Position numbers and translations under genes: made by a program. From positions 1 through 33,511 of the forward strand of contig CAJTRU010000021.1 of NCBI GenBank assembly GCA_910579085.1: a stretch of 33,511 nt of DNA. Reading direction: 5' to 3'. The notes beneath the pieces are model-generated. The model did no database searches and was not told where the DNA came from. It worked only from the letters and a program-made list of their open reading frames with translations. Positions 15,032-23,822 of the stretch are shown here, in pieces; the first letter of the stretch is position 1, and each line of letters starts with the position of its first letter. Source of the stretch: an uncultured Lachnospiraceae bacterium. Its GTDB lineage: Bacteria; Bacillota; Clostridia; Lachnospirales; Lachnospiraceae.

Positions 15032-15060
15032 TGGAATTATATGGTTGTTTGTGTTATAAT
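15032..15060 (+). promoter_or_regulatory. Promoter of the acetyltransferase-sbcDC-polA run
   Basis: An extended -10 TGTTATAAT (-10 TATAAT at 15055-15060) with a weak -35 TGGAAT (15032-15037) 17 bp upstream. The leader to the ATG at 15133 is about 65 nt. Confidence 0.5.
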
Positions 15061-15132
15061 AAATAACATTGGCAGTTTTAAAACCAGTGTTTTTAATGCT
15101 TTTATATTATAAAATTTATAAGAGGTGGTTCT

Positions 15133-15762
15133 ATGGCAAATGCTTACCAGGTAATAGATGAAAAAGAGTGGGACAGGGCTATGCACTGTATGGTATTCAG
15201 AAATAGTGTTGAACCAGCTTTTTGTGTGACTTTTAATGCAGATATAACAAATTTTCTGGAATATACCCGTAAACAGGGTTTTTCTTTTACAATAGGTTTT
15301 GTTTATGCTGTATGCAGGTGCGCAAATAAGATTAAAGAGTTCCGTTACCGTTTTTTAGATGGCAATATTATTTTATTTAATAATATTGATACTGCTTTTA
15401 CTTATCTTGATAAAGAAACGGAATTATTTAAGGTAATTAATGTTCCTATGAAAAATACAATAGATGAATATGTGGAACTGGCAACGCATACAGCAGAGGA
15501 GCAGAAGGAATATTTTACTGGGCCTCTTGGAAATGATGTGTTCCAGTGTTCACCAATGCCCTGGGTTACATATACACATATTTCACATACTAATGCAGGC
15601 AAAAAAGATAATGCAACACCACTGTTTGACTGGGGAAAATACTATGAGAAAGATGGAAGGGTTCTTATGCCAGTGTCAGTACAGGCACACCACTCCTTTG
15701 TTGATGGTATACATATTGGCAAGTTTGCAGATGAATTACAAAAATACCTGGATGAAATATAA
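15133..15762 (+). CDS. Chloramphenicol acetyltransferase-like protein (CAT family)
   Basis: A 209-aa protein of the type A CAT family, slightly shorter than classical CATs (about 213-219 aa). The active-site motif HHSFVDGIH is at 186-194, with His187 as catalytic base and Asp191 as its structural partner. FRYRFLDGNI and PWVTYTHISH are also family-typical. The expected reaction is acetyl transfer from acetyl-CoA to a hydroxyl group. Many chromosomal clostridial members do not act on chloramphenicol, so drug resistance should not be assumed. AGAGGTGG precedes the ATG. It is 25 bp upstream of sbcD and probably the first gene of that transcript. Confidence 0.85.
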   Translation: MANAYQVIDEKEWDRAMHCMVFRNSVEPAFCVTFNADITNFLEYTRKQGFSFTIGFVYAVCRCANKIKEFRYRFLDGNIILFNNIDTAFTYLDKETELFKVINVPMKNTIDEYVELATHTAEEQKEYFTGPLGNDVFQCSPMPWVTYTHISHTNAGKKDNATPLFDWGKYYEKDGRVLMPVSVQAHHSFVDGIHIGKFADELQKYLDEI

Positions 15763-15787
15763 ATAATACATAGAATGGAGCATACCA

Positions 15788-16945
15788 ATGAAATTTTTTC
15801 ATTTATCAGATTTACATTTTGGAAGGCAGTTACATGGCTATGATTTATATGAGGAACAGCATGGCTTTATAAAACAGCTTGAAATGTATTTAGAACAGGA
15901 AAAACCTGATGCAGTCCTGGTATCAGGTGATATATATGACAAAGCTGTTCCAGCAGGACAGGCTGTTACACTTCTTGATGAATTCCTTATATCATTAAAT
16001 AATATTCCTGCCTTTATTATTGCCGGGAACCATGACTCAGCAGAAAGATTAAAGTATGGCAAAACTTTTCTTGAAAAACACAATATTTATATATCTGTGC
16101 TGCCTCCGCAGAAAGAGGATGAAAGGCTGGAAAAGATTGTTTTAGAAGACAGCTATGGAAAAGTAAGTTTTTATCTGCTGCCATTTATAAAGCCAGGCCT
16201 GGTACGCCATTTTATGCCAGATGAAGCGGCAGAGGGGGAACAGGCTGTTATTAGAGCACTGCTTGCGAAAGAAGATATTGACTGGACACAAAGGAATGTT
16301 ATTATTACACACCAGTTCTATAAAAATGGTAATAATATTCCAGAAAGATGTGATTCAGAGCAAAAAACTGCTTCTGTAGGAGGTACTGATGCTGTTGATA
16401 TTTCAGTATTAAAAGATTTTGACTATGCTGCACTTGGACATATACATGGTGCACAGATGGTTGGGGAAAAGAAATTCCGTTACTGTGGTACACCGCTTAA
16501 ATATTCAGTAAGTGAAGCACCACATGAAAAAAGCATTACTATGGTGGTAATGGGTGCTAAGGGAAATGATATAGAGATTAAAACACTTCCATCCAGTCCG
16601 GTACGTGATGTATTAAAATTCCGTGGAAGCCTTAAAGATATTATTGCCCTGGCAAATGAACAAAACAGGCAGGATTACATAAGTGTTACCCTTACGGATG
16701 ATGATATACCAGAAATGGTTAAGGAGCAGTTACAGGGATATTTTGAAAATATACTTGAAATTATAGCAGATAATTCAAGAACGAGGCAGATAATCAGTGA
16801 AGAAGTAGCAGACTTTAAGGAATTATCACCTTATGAAGCATTTAGTGCATTTTTCAAAGAAACGGCTGGGCGTGAAATGGACATGCAGGAAAGCAGCCTT
16901 ATAAAAGAGATTATAGAGGAAGCTGCCGGTGGCAGGCAGCTTTGA
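15788..16945 (+). CDS. sbcD: Exonuclease subunit SbcD
   Basis: The 385-aa metallophosphoesterase subunit of the SbcCD (bacterial Mre11-Rad50) nuclease, which cuts DNA hairpins and ends during double-strand-break repair. Metal-binding motifs are all present: DLHFG with Asp8 and His10, GDIYD with Asp48, GNHDS with Asn81-His82, ITHQFY, and GHIHGAQ near 217-223. The length is normal. The ribosome site AATGGAG is 7-8 nt from the ATG. sbcC starts 26 bp downstream. A palindrome-cleaving nuclease is notable in a genome with long palindromic repeats, but it is a core gene. Confidence 0.95.
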   Translation: MKFFHLSDLHFGRQLHGYDLYEEQHGFIKQLEMYLEQEKPDAVLVSGDIYDKAVPAGQAVTLLDEFLISLNNIPAFIIAGNHDSAERLKYGKTFLEKHNIYISVLPPQKEDERLEKIVLEDSYGKVSFYLLPFIKPGLVRHFMPDEAAEGEQAVIRALLAKEDIDWTQRNVIITHQFYKNGNNIPERCDSEQKTASVGGTDAVDISVLKDFDYAALGHIHGAQMVGEKKFRYCGTPLKYSVSEAPHEKSITMVVMGAKGNDIEIKTLPSSPVRDVLKFRGSLKDIIALANEQNRQDYISVTLTDDDIPEMVKEQLQGYFENILEIIADNSRTRQIISEEVADFKELSPYEAFSAFFKETAGREMDMQESSLIKEIIEEAAGGRQL

Positions 16946-16971
16946 TTTTATGGAAGGCGGGTTAGTATATA

Positions 16972-19900
16972 ATGAAACCAGTTAAACTTATTATGTCAGC
17001 ATTTGGTTCATATGGTGGTACTGAAATAATTGAATTTAATAAAATAAAGAACGGGCTGTTTCTTATAGCTGGTGACACAGGTTCGGGCAAGACTACTATA
17101 TTTGATGCCATAATGTTTGCACTTTATGACAGCATGAGCGGCAAGGAAAGAAAAAGTATTATGATGAGGAGCGAGTATGCTTCTGATGAAATGGAAACAT
17201 ATGTGGAGTTTACTTTTAGTTATGGCAGCAGCATATACACGGTAAAAAGATTTCCTGCATATGAAAGAAAAAGCAAGCGCAGGAATAAGGATGGGAAATA
17301 CACTACTATAAGGCAGCAGGCAAAAGCAGAACTTATAATGCCTGATGGCACACAGTTTAATGGGAAGATTACACAGGTAAATAAAAAAATAGAAGAAATT
17401 ACAGGGCTTACAGCAGAGCAGTTTAATAAAATTGCACTTATTGCACAAGGGGAATTCCAGGAACTTGTTATGGATAAAACTGGCAGGCGCAAAGAGATAT
17501 TCAGGCAGATTTTTTCAACACAGGTTTATGGAGATATTGAGGACATTATATTTAAGAAATATAAGTCAGAGGCAACGCAGTTAAAATACAATTCCACAAA
17601 GCTTGAAGAACTTGCAGGCGGTATAGAATTCCAGAAAGAAAGCCCTTATAAAGATGAATTCCGTATTGCGTTTGAAAGAAAGGATACAGAACAGGACAAT
17701 GTTACAAATGTTCTTAAAAAGGAAATTGCAAGGCTTAATGAAGTGTACAATAATAAAAATATTTTGTATAGTGAAAAGGAAAAGGAATATAAGCACTTAA
17801 ATGAATGTATAACTAAGGGCAGGGAAAAGAATAAACTTATAGACAGGCTTTTGCAGTTTGAATTACAGAAGGAGAAACTGGATGCAGCAAAAGAGGAAAC
17901 GGATAATAAAATAATAGTTTTAGAGCTGGCAAAAAAAGCAGAAAAAGTATTATTTGCAGAGAAAAATTATAATAACAGGAAAGCTGAATATAATAAAGCA
18001 GATGAAAAAGCAAAGGATACTTTATTAAAAGAAGAAACGCTGGTTTTAAAGTTTACTGAAGTTTCGGAAAAACATAAACTGGCAGAAGAAGAATATAACC
18101 AGCTTATGCCTGGATATATAACAAAAAGGGATAATTTAAAACAGGATGTTGAAAAATATAAAATATTATCTGGAAAAGAAAAAATACTTATAAACCTTAG
18201 GACTTTATTGGAAAATGCTTTATCAGATAAGGAAAAAGGGACTAAGGAGCTTGTTAAGATTAAGGAAGAAATAAATTTATCCAATAATATTTTAAAATCT
18301 TATGAAACACTTGAACTTGAAACAGGACAGATAGAAACAGAAAAGAAGAAGTATAACGAAGAACAAGGGTTTCTTGTCCAGCTGGTGCAGAAGAAGGAAG
18401 TATGTGACCAGGGACAGAAAGATTTGCTTTTGCTTAGGGAAAAACTACTTGCATGTATTGAAAAGTGGGAAGAAAGCCGCAGGAAACATGAGGAGTACAA
18501 CAGGATATATATTGCCTGCCAGTCAGCTTTCCTTGCAGAAGCCCTTAAACCTTTATGCCCATGTCCTGTATGTGGTTCAACAGAACACCCGCATCCTGCC
18601 AAAATGCCAGATAATGCAATAACAGAAGAACTAGTAAAAAAGGCAGCGGCAGCAGAGCGCAGATGTGAAACAGAAAAGAATAAAATCCAGAAAGAAATGG
18701 AAACAGCACAAAGTGCATTTTCTGCTGAAGCAGCATTATTAAATGAATATATAGAAAGGCTTTCTGGTAAAGAAAAATCACAGACACAAGATAATTTTAC
18801 AGAAGTTTATTCAATAGAAAATTATTCTTCTGAAAAGCTGCAGCAGATAATAGAGGAAAAACGCATATGGCTTTTGTCTGAAAACAAGAGGATAACCAGT
18901 AATTTAAAAGAGCTTGGAAAGAAGGCGGCTGATAAAAGAAGCCGGCAGGAAAGCTTAGAAAAGCTTGCAGACCGGCAGGAAAAAGCTTTAGCATGGATTG
19001 AAAATAAAGAAAAAGAAATCCACAAGCTTGAAATGGATTTGGAAGTGTTAAAAAATGAAATAAAAACATTTAAGGCATCACTTGCATATGATACAGAAGA
19101 AGAGGCAGCAAGCAGGCTTAAGGAATGTGAAGAAAACTTGGATATGCTTGAAAAGCGGTACAGAAATACAGATAAGGAATTAAAGGATACACAGAAAAAG
19201 CTTGTAAGCATACAAGGGGCAAAAAAAGAACTTGACAGGCAGCTAAAAGATTTGGAAACCAGCCTTGCAGGATTATCAGAAACATTCCAGAAAGCACTTA
19301 AAGAAAATGGCTTTAAGGATATAGAAACATACAGGAATGCTATAACAGATTTTGCTTCAATAGAGAGAATGGAAAGAGAAATTGCTGCTTATAATGAAAC
19401 ATGCGTCAGGAACAGTACAGGAATTAAAACAATAAAAGAACAGCTTGATAATACGGTTAAAGTTAATCTTAGCGGACTAGAACAGCCATTAGAAGAAACC
19501 AGCCTGCTGATGTCTGGAATTAAAAAGGAACTTGACCAGTACAGCTTTTATATTAAAAGCAGCAGCAAAGCACTGGAAAGGCTGTCAGCGCTTATGGAAG
19601 AAAGAAAGTCCATGTCAGAAAAACTAAAGGTAGTTAAATCACTTAATGAAGCAGCCAATGGAAAAATACATTTCCAGACTTATATACAGAGGCAGTATTT
19701 TAAGCAGATTATACAGGCAGCTAACCAGAGGCTTTCTAAAATGGCACCAGGCAAATTCCTGCTGGAATGCCGTGATATAGGCACTGGCGGCCAGGGGGAA
19801 ACAGGGCTTGAGCTTGATGTTTATAACCCTTTAACTGGCAAATCAAGGGATGCACATACTCTTTCAGGTGGTGAAACATTTATGGCATCACTTGCAATGG

Positions 19901-20151
19901 CACTTGGAATGGCAGATATTGTGCAGAATACAGTTGGAAAGACAAGGCTTGATACAATGTTTATAGATGAAGGTTTTGGCTCTCTTAGTGATGATGCCAG
20001 AGATAAGGCAGTAAATGTGCTTTTAGAGCTTGCAGGCAGCAACAGGCTTGTTGGCGTAATCTCACATGTTTCTGAATTAAAAGAGCAGATACCACAGAAA
20101 CTTACAGTTACAAAAGGGAACAGGGGGAGCAGCGTAAAATGGGACAGTTAA
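16972..20151 (+). CDS. sbcC: Exonuclease subunit SbcC (Rad50-like ATPase)
   Basis: The 1059-aa SMC-like ATPase partner of SbcD. Walker A GDTGSGKTT is at about 34-42. Two long Lys/Glu-rich coiled coils flank the zinc hook CPVCGSTEHPHP (CPVC about 531-534). The ABC signature LSGGETFMASLAMALGMAD is at about 963-981, followed by Walker B TMFIDEGFGSLSDDA near 993-1007. All catalytic elements and the hook are intact and the length is normal. Together they process DNA ends and hairpins. The ribosome site GGAAGGCGGG is upstream of the ATG. Confidence 0.95.
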   Translation: MKPVKLIMSAFGSYGGTEIIEFNKIKNGLFLIAGDTGSGKTTIFDAIMFALYDSMSGKERKSIMMRSEYASDEMETYVEFTFSYGSSIYTVKRFPAYERKSKRRNKDGKYTTIRQQAKAELIMPDGTQFNGKITQVNKKIEEITGLTAEQFNKIALIAQGEFQELVMDKTGRRKEIFRQIFSTQVYGDIEDIIFKKYKSEATQLKYNSTKLEELAGGIEFQKESPYKDEFRIAFERKDTEQDNVTNVLKKEIARLNEVYNNKNILYSEKEKEYKHLNECITKGREKNKLIDRLLQFELQKEKLDAAKEETDNKIIVLELAKKAEKVLFAEKNYNNRKAEYNKADEKAKDTLLKEETLVLKFTEVSEKHKLAEEEYNQLMPGYITKRDNLKQDVEKYKILSGKEKILINLRTLLENALSDKEKGTKELVKIKEEINLSNNILKSYETLELETGQIETEKKKYNEEQGFLVQLVQKKEVCDQGQKDLLLLREKLLACIEKWEESRRKHEEYNRIYIACQSAFLAEALKPLCPCPVCGSTEHPHPAKMPDNAITEELVKKAAAAERRCETEKNKIQKEMETAQSAFSAEAALLNEYIERLSGKEKSQTQDNFTEVYSIENYSSEKLQQIIEEKRIWLLSENKRITSNLKELGKKAADKRSRQESLEKLADRQEKALAWIENKEKEIHKLEMDLEVLKNEIKTFKASLAYDTEEEAASRLKECEENLDMLEKRYRNTDKELKDTQKKLVSIQGAKKELDRQLKDLETSLAGLSETFQKALKENGFKDIETYRNAITDFASIERMEREIAAYNETCVRNSTGIKTIKEQLDNTVKVNLSGLEQPLEETSLLMSGIKKELDQYSFYIKSSSKALERLSALMEERKSMSEKLKVVKSLNEAANGKIHFQTYIQRQYFKQIIQAANQRLSKMAPGKFLLECRDIGTGGQGETGLELDVYNPLTGKSRDAHTLSGGETFMASLAMALGMADIVQNTVGKTRLDTMFIDEGFGSLSDDARDKAVNVLLELAGSNRLVGVISHVSELKEQIPQKLTVTKGNRGSSVKWDS

Positions 20152-20180
20152 TAAAACATCATTAAAGAAGGGATTATAAA

Positions 20181-20489
20181 ATGCAGTGTAAAGAAGTCCA
20201 GAGCAAGTTTATTCCATTTATAAATGATGAATTAAACCATAAAGAATTAAAAGAATTTCTTGCGCATATACGCCAGTGTAAAGACTGCAAAGAAGAGTAT
20301 GATATTTATTATACTATGATAATGGGTATGCGTTACCTGGAAAGCGATAATAATATAACAGAACTGGAAATTAATTCTGAACAGAGGATAAGGGAAGCAG
20401 AAGATTACCTTTTACAATATAAAATACTACAGGCTGAGAAGATAATTTTGTTTGTTGTACTATGTATAGGGCTGGTACTTTTATTATAA
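20181..20489 (+). CDS. Zinc-finger (zf-HC2/anti-sigma-like) single-pass membrane protein
   Basis: A 102-aa protein. Cys3 and the motif His29-x3-Cys33-x2-Cys36 (HIRQCKDC) form the zinc-binding anti-sigma-type (ZAS/zf-HC2) domain. A helical linker and a single C-terminal membrane segment (about 85-102, IILFVVLCIGLVLLL) follow, and the protein ends at the membrane with no extracytoplasmic domain. Classical anti-sigma factors sit beside an ECF sigma gene; none is here. It lies 29 bp after sbcC and 14 bp before polA, within the repair run. AAGAAGGG precedes the ATG. Domain call is good; target unknown. Confidence 0.75.
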   Translation: MQCKEVQSKFIPFINDELNHKELKEFLAHIRQCKDCKEEYDIYYTMIMGMRYLESDNNITELEINSEQRIREAEDYLLQYKILQAEKIILFVVLCIGLVLLL

Positions 20490-20503
20490 ACTGGAGGTTA
20501 AAA

Positions 20504-23338
20504 ATGAGTGGAAAAATAGTGTTAATAGATGGCCATAGCATAATAAACAGGGCTTTTTACGGGCTGCCTGATTTAACAAATTCAGAAGGTATGCATACAA
20601 ATGGTGTTTATGGGTTTCTTAATATAATGTTTAAAATACTTGATGAGGAAAAACCAGACTACCTTACAGTTGCATTTGATGTAAGTGAACCAACATTCCG
20701 GCATAAAATATATCCTGAATATAAAGGTACAAGGAAGAAAATGCCTGACGAACTGGCAGAACAAGTCCCTGTCTTACAGGAAGTGCTTAAAGCTATGAAT
20801 ATTTCCATAATAATGCAGGGCGGGTTTGAAGCAGATGACATCCTTGGAACAATAGCTAAAAAGGCAGAAAATGAAAATATAGAGGTTACACTTGTATCAG
20901 GTGACAGGGATTTGCTCCAGCTTGCGTCAGAAACAATTAAGATAAGCATACCAAAGACAAAGAAAGGCGGTTCAGAGGTTGAGGAATACCATACGCAGGA
21001 TGTAATAGACAAATATGGGGTTACACCTTTGCAGATTATAGATTTAAAAGGGCTTATGGGTGATGCTTCTGATAATATACCAGGGGTGCCAGGTGTAGGT
21101 GAAAAGACAGCAGTTAAAGTATTAACAGCATTTCCGTCTGTAGAAGAAGCATATATCCATATAGACGAAGTAACACCAAAAAGGACACAGACACTTCTCC
21201 GTGATAATAAAGAACTTGCATTTCTTAGCAAAAAACTTGCAACAATTAAAATAGATTGTGACATAAATTATTCATTTGAAAATGCAAAGTTAAATAATAT
21301 TTTTACAACTGATGCTTTAGAATGGATTAAAAGGCTTGAACTAAAAACTCTTATAAAGCGTTTTGACTCTTCTGTTGTATCAAAAGTTGCAGTAAAACCA
21401 CAGGATTTTGTTTATATAAATAATATAAAAGATGCCAGTGCATTTGTGGACAAACTTATAAAAGCAAAACCTTTAACGGCAGGAATTGCTTTTATGGGCA
21501 ATGAATGGGAAAGCCAGGGTGCAGATAAGAAAAAGCATAAAAATAATGACGGGCAGTTAAGCTTTTTATTTGATGAAAACAGCAGTGAGGAGGAATACTT
21601 ATTTGCAGGTTTTGGAATAAGTTATGAAAAAGACGGCAAGTGCCTGTCTGCATGTATGCTTAAAGATAATAGTATTACTGGCAGCTTTATTATAGAAATA
21701 TATAAAAAAATTGAAGAAAACATAGAAAATATTGCTATTATAGACTTTAAAAATGCACTCCACCTTACAGCGCCTGTACAAGCACTTTCAGAAGAAACCA
21801 TTGCACCATGCCAGACAGCATTTAATGATAATGGAATACCTGGTAAAGAAAAGTTATTTAATAAAATAACCGATGTTTCAATAGCAGCATATCTTTTAAA
21901 TCCTTTAAAAGACACATACCTGGCTGATGATATTGCAAGGGATTACCTGGATTTAACTATAAAAACATATGCAGAAAGATTTGGCAAAAGCAGGATTAAT
22001 GATATACTCCAGGATGGACAGGAAGAAGAGTTAAAAAAGCTTCTTGACTATACAGGTGAACTGTCTTATATTGCCTGCCTTGCATTTACACCTTTAACAG
22101 AAGCATTAAAAGAACAAGGCATGTATAAACTTTTCAAAGAAATAGAGATGCCAGCAGCATATTACCTTTACCAGATGGAGCGTGAAGGCGTAAAAGCGGA
22201 CAGAAAAGTATTAGAAGAAATGTCAGGACTTCTTGACACCAAAATAAAAGCACTTGAAACAGATATTTATGACCTTGCAGGTGAAGAATTTAATATAAAT
22301 TCTCCAAAACAGCTTGGCGTAATACTTTTTGATAAGTTAAAACTTCCAAATGCCAAAAAAACTAAAACTGGTTATTCAACTTCAGCAGATATTCTGGAAA
22401 AACTGCGCACAGAAGACCCTGTAGTCTCTAAAATCCTTGATTACAGGCAGGTAAGCAAGTTGAAATCAACATATGCAGACGGGCTGCCAGTGTATATTGA
22501 AAATGACAAACGCATACATGGAAAATTTAACCAGACAATTACAGCCACAGGAAGGATAAGCAGTACAGAGCCGAACCTCCAGAACATTCCAATAAGGATG
22601 GAACTTGGGCGGCAGTTAAGAAAAGTATTTATCCCCAAAGAAGGATGTATCTTCTTAGATGCTGATTATTCACAAATAGAACTAAGGGTACTTGCACATA
22701 TGTCAGGAGATAAAGAGCTGGCAGAGGCATACAAAAATGGTGATGACATCCACAGGATAACAGCTTCCAAAGTATTCCATACACCATTTGAAGAAGTTAC
22801 AGACCTGCAAAGGCGTAATGCAAAAGCAGTTAATTTTGGAATAGTTTATGGAATAAGCAGTTTTGGGCTTGCACAGGATTTAGATATAGACAGGAAAGAA
22901 GCAGATGAAATTATAAAACAGTATTTTGCAACATATCCAAAGATTAAAGCATTTCTTGATGAAATGGTACAGTCAGCCAAACAAAAAGGGTATGCGGAAA
23001 CAATATATGGGCGCAGAAGGCCAGTACCAGAACTTTCATCAAGTAACCATATGAAGAAATCTTTTGGTGAAAGGGTTGCAATGAATTCCCCTATACAGGG
23101 TACAGCCGCAGACATAATAAAAATAGCAATGACAGGTGTTGCAAAAAGGCTGGAACAGGAGAAATTAAAATCAAGAATTGTCTTACAAATTCATGACGAA
23201 CTTCTTGTTGAAACATATATAGAAGAAAAAGAAAAAGTAAAACAAGTGCTGCTTGAAGAAATGCAAGGGGCAGCAGACTTAAACGTGCCGCTTCTTGTAG
23301 AAGTAGAAGAAGGAAACAACTGGTTTGAAGCGCACTAA
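20504..23338 (+). CDS. polA: DNA polymerase I
   Basis: A 944-aa family A polymerase for Okazaki-fragment processing and repair synthesis. The N-terminal 5'-nuclease domain (about 1-290) has VSGDRDLLQLAS, LMGDASDNIPGVPGVGEKTA and the other acidic residues. The middle 3'-5' exonuclease-like domain (about 310-500) lacks the DxE motif (LTAGIAFMG stands where FDTET is expected), so proofreading is probably lost, as in many Gram-positive PolAs. Polymerase motif A DADYSQIELR is near 719, motif B RRNAKAVNFGIVYG near 770, and motif C QIHDELLVE near 895. ATG 20504 follows TGGAGG; an in-frame ATG at 20462 overlaps the preceding gene. No terminator was recognised downstream. Confidence 0.96.
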   Translation: MSGKIVLIDGHSIINRAFYGLPDLTNSEGMHTNGVYGFLNIMFKILDEEKPDYLTVAFDVSEPTFRHKIYPEYKGTRKKMPDELAEQVPVLQEVLKAMNISIIMQGGFEADDILGTIAKKAENENIEVTLVSGDRDLLQLASETIKISIPKTKKGGSEVEEYHTQDVIDKYGVTPLQIIDLKGLMGDASDNIPGVPGVGEKTAVKVLTAFPSVEEAYIHIDEVTPKRTQTLLRDNKELAFLSKKLATIKIDCDINYSFENAKLNNIFTTDALEWIKRLELKTLIKRFDSSVVSKVAVKPQDFVYINNIKDASAFVDKLIKAKPLTAGIAFMGNEWESQGADKKKHKNNDGQLSFLFDENSSEEEYLFAGFGISYEKDGKCLSACMLKDNSITGSFIIEIYKKIEENIENIAIIDFKNALHLTAPVQALSEETIAPCQTAFNDNGIPGKEKLFNKITDVSIAAYLLNPLKDTYLADDIARDYLDLTIKTYAERFGKSRINDILQDGQEEELKKLLDYTGELSYIACLAFTPLTEALKEQGMYKLFKEIEMPAAYYLYQMEREGVKADRKVLEEMSGLLDTKIKALETDIYDLAGEEFNINSPKQLGVILFDKLKLPNAKKTKTGYSTSADILEKLRTEDPVVSKILDYRQVSKLKSTYADGLPVYIENDKRIHGKFNQTITATGRISSTEPNLQNIPIRMELGRQLRKVFIPKEGCIFLDADYSQIELRVLAHMSGDKELAEAYKNGDDIHRITASKVFHTPFEEVTDLQRRNAKAVNFGIVYGISSFGLAQDLDIDRKEADEIIKQYFATYPKIKAFLDEMVQSAKQKGYAETIYGRRRPVPELSSSNHMKKSFGERVAMNSPIQGTAADIIKIAMTGVAKRLEQEKLKSRIVLQIHDELLVETYIEEKEKVKQVLLEEMQGAADLNVPLLVEVEEGNNWFEAH

Positions 23339-23385
23339 AATATCTGCTAATATTATGAAAATAAAAATATATAAAAGGAGAAAAA

Positions 23386-23454
23386 ATGAAAATACTAAAA
23401 AATTACTTTCATTTTTCTATAAAACGTATATTTGTATCATGTATAGTAAAATAA
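23386..23454 (+). pseudogene. Short reading frame cut off by repeat copy 3
   Basis: AAAGGAG sits 6 bases before ATG 23386, an excellent ribosome site. The frame reads 22 residues, MKILKNYFHFSIKRIFVSCI plus two, basic and hydrophobic like the start of a membrane protein. Its stop TAA (23452-23454) is supplied by the left terminus of the repeat element (from 23451). No convincing continuation was found beyond the element. It is either a gene truncated by insertion or a genuine tiny peptide. Confidence 0.35.
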
Positions 23455-23727
23455 TTTCCAATTATAACGACAAGTATTTTTCAGTAATTTTGACAGAAAA
23501 CAACAGGTTTTATGTTTCCAGGATAAATATTCTTACATGACAAGTGCATTTTAGCACCACCAGCATTTAAGTCCATATGTTGCAAAAATACAGTTTTTTT
23601 GTGGCATATGGACTTTATGTGTCATTGCGTGGGTTAACGTAGCAGAAGCGTGCACTTGCATGAAAGAATATTAGCCAGATATATAAAACTTGCGTCCTGT
23701 CCGCAAACAACAGATAACTGTAAAACA
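23451..23727. repeat. Structured palindromic repeat, copy 3
   Basis: It aligns end to end with the 280-bp copy at 11073-11352. The left end ATAATTTCCAATTAT (23451-23465) and right end ATAACTGTAAAAC (23713-23725) are degraded inverted repeats. The outer stem survives with different sequence (AATATTCTTACATG...CAAGTGCA with TGCACTTGCATG...AATATT). The inner hairpin AAGTCCATATG (23569-23579) pairs with CATATGGACTT (23605-23615) and an A/T-rich apex replaces the GC apex of copy 2. The unpaired block CGTGGGTTAACGTAGC (23628-23643) is conserved. It fills most of the 484-bp gap between polA and uppP; the rest holds the short frame at 23386 and the uppP promoter. Confidence 0.75.
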
Positions 23728-23740
23728 ACTGTTCATGGGC

Positions 23741-23769
23741 TTTACTTTCACCTGGATAATAGTTATAAT
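23741..23769 (+). promoter_or_regulatory. Promoter of uppP
   Basis: TTTACT (23741-23746), 17 bp, TATAAT (23764-23769). The predicted start leaves a leader of about 45 nt that contains a small TTACC/GGTAA stem just before the ribosome site. Confidence 0.55.
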
Positions 23770-23822
23770 AGATAAATAGTTACCTTAAAATGGTAAAGTA
23801 AAAATAGTAAGGAGTGTTACCT

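Noticed and set aside
15133..15762. Acquired chloramphenicol-resistance gene
   Set aside because: It sits in a housekeeping run with matching base composition and no mobile-element borders; family membership alone does not show drug activity.
23325..23540. A 71-codon frame running out of the polA end through the repeat element
   Set aside because: It starts inside polA without a ribosome site and its second half is entirely element sequence.
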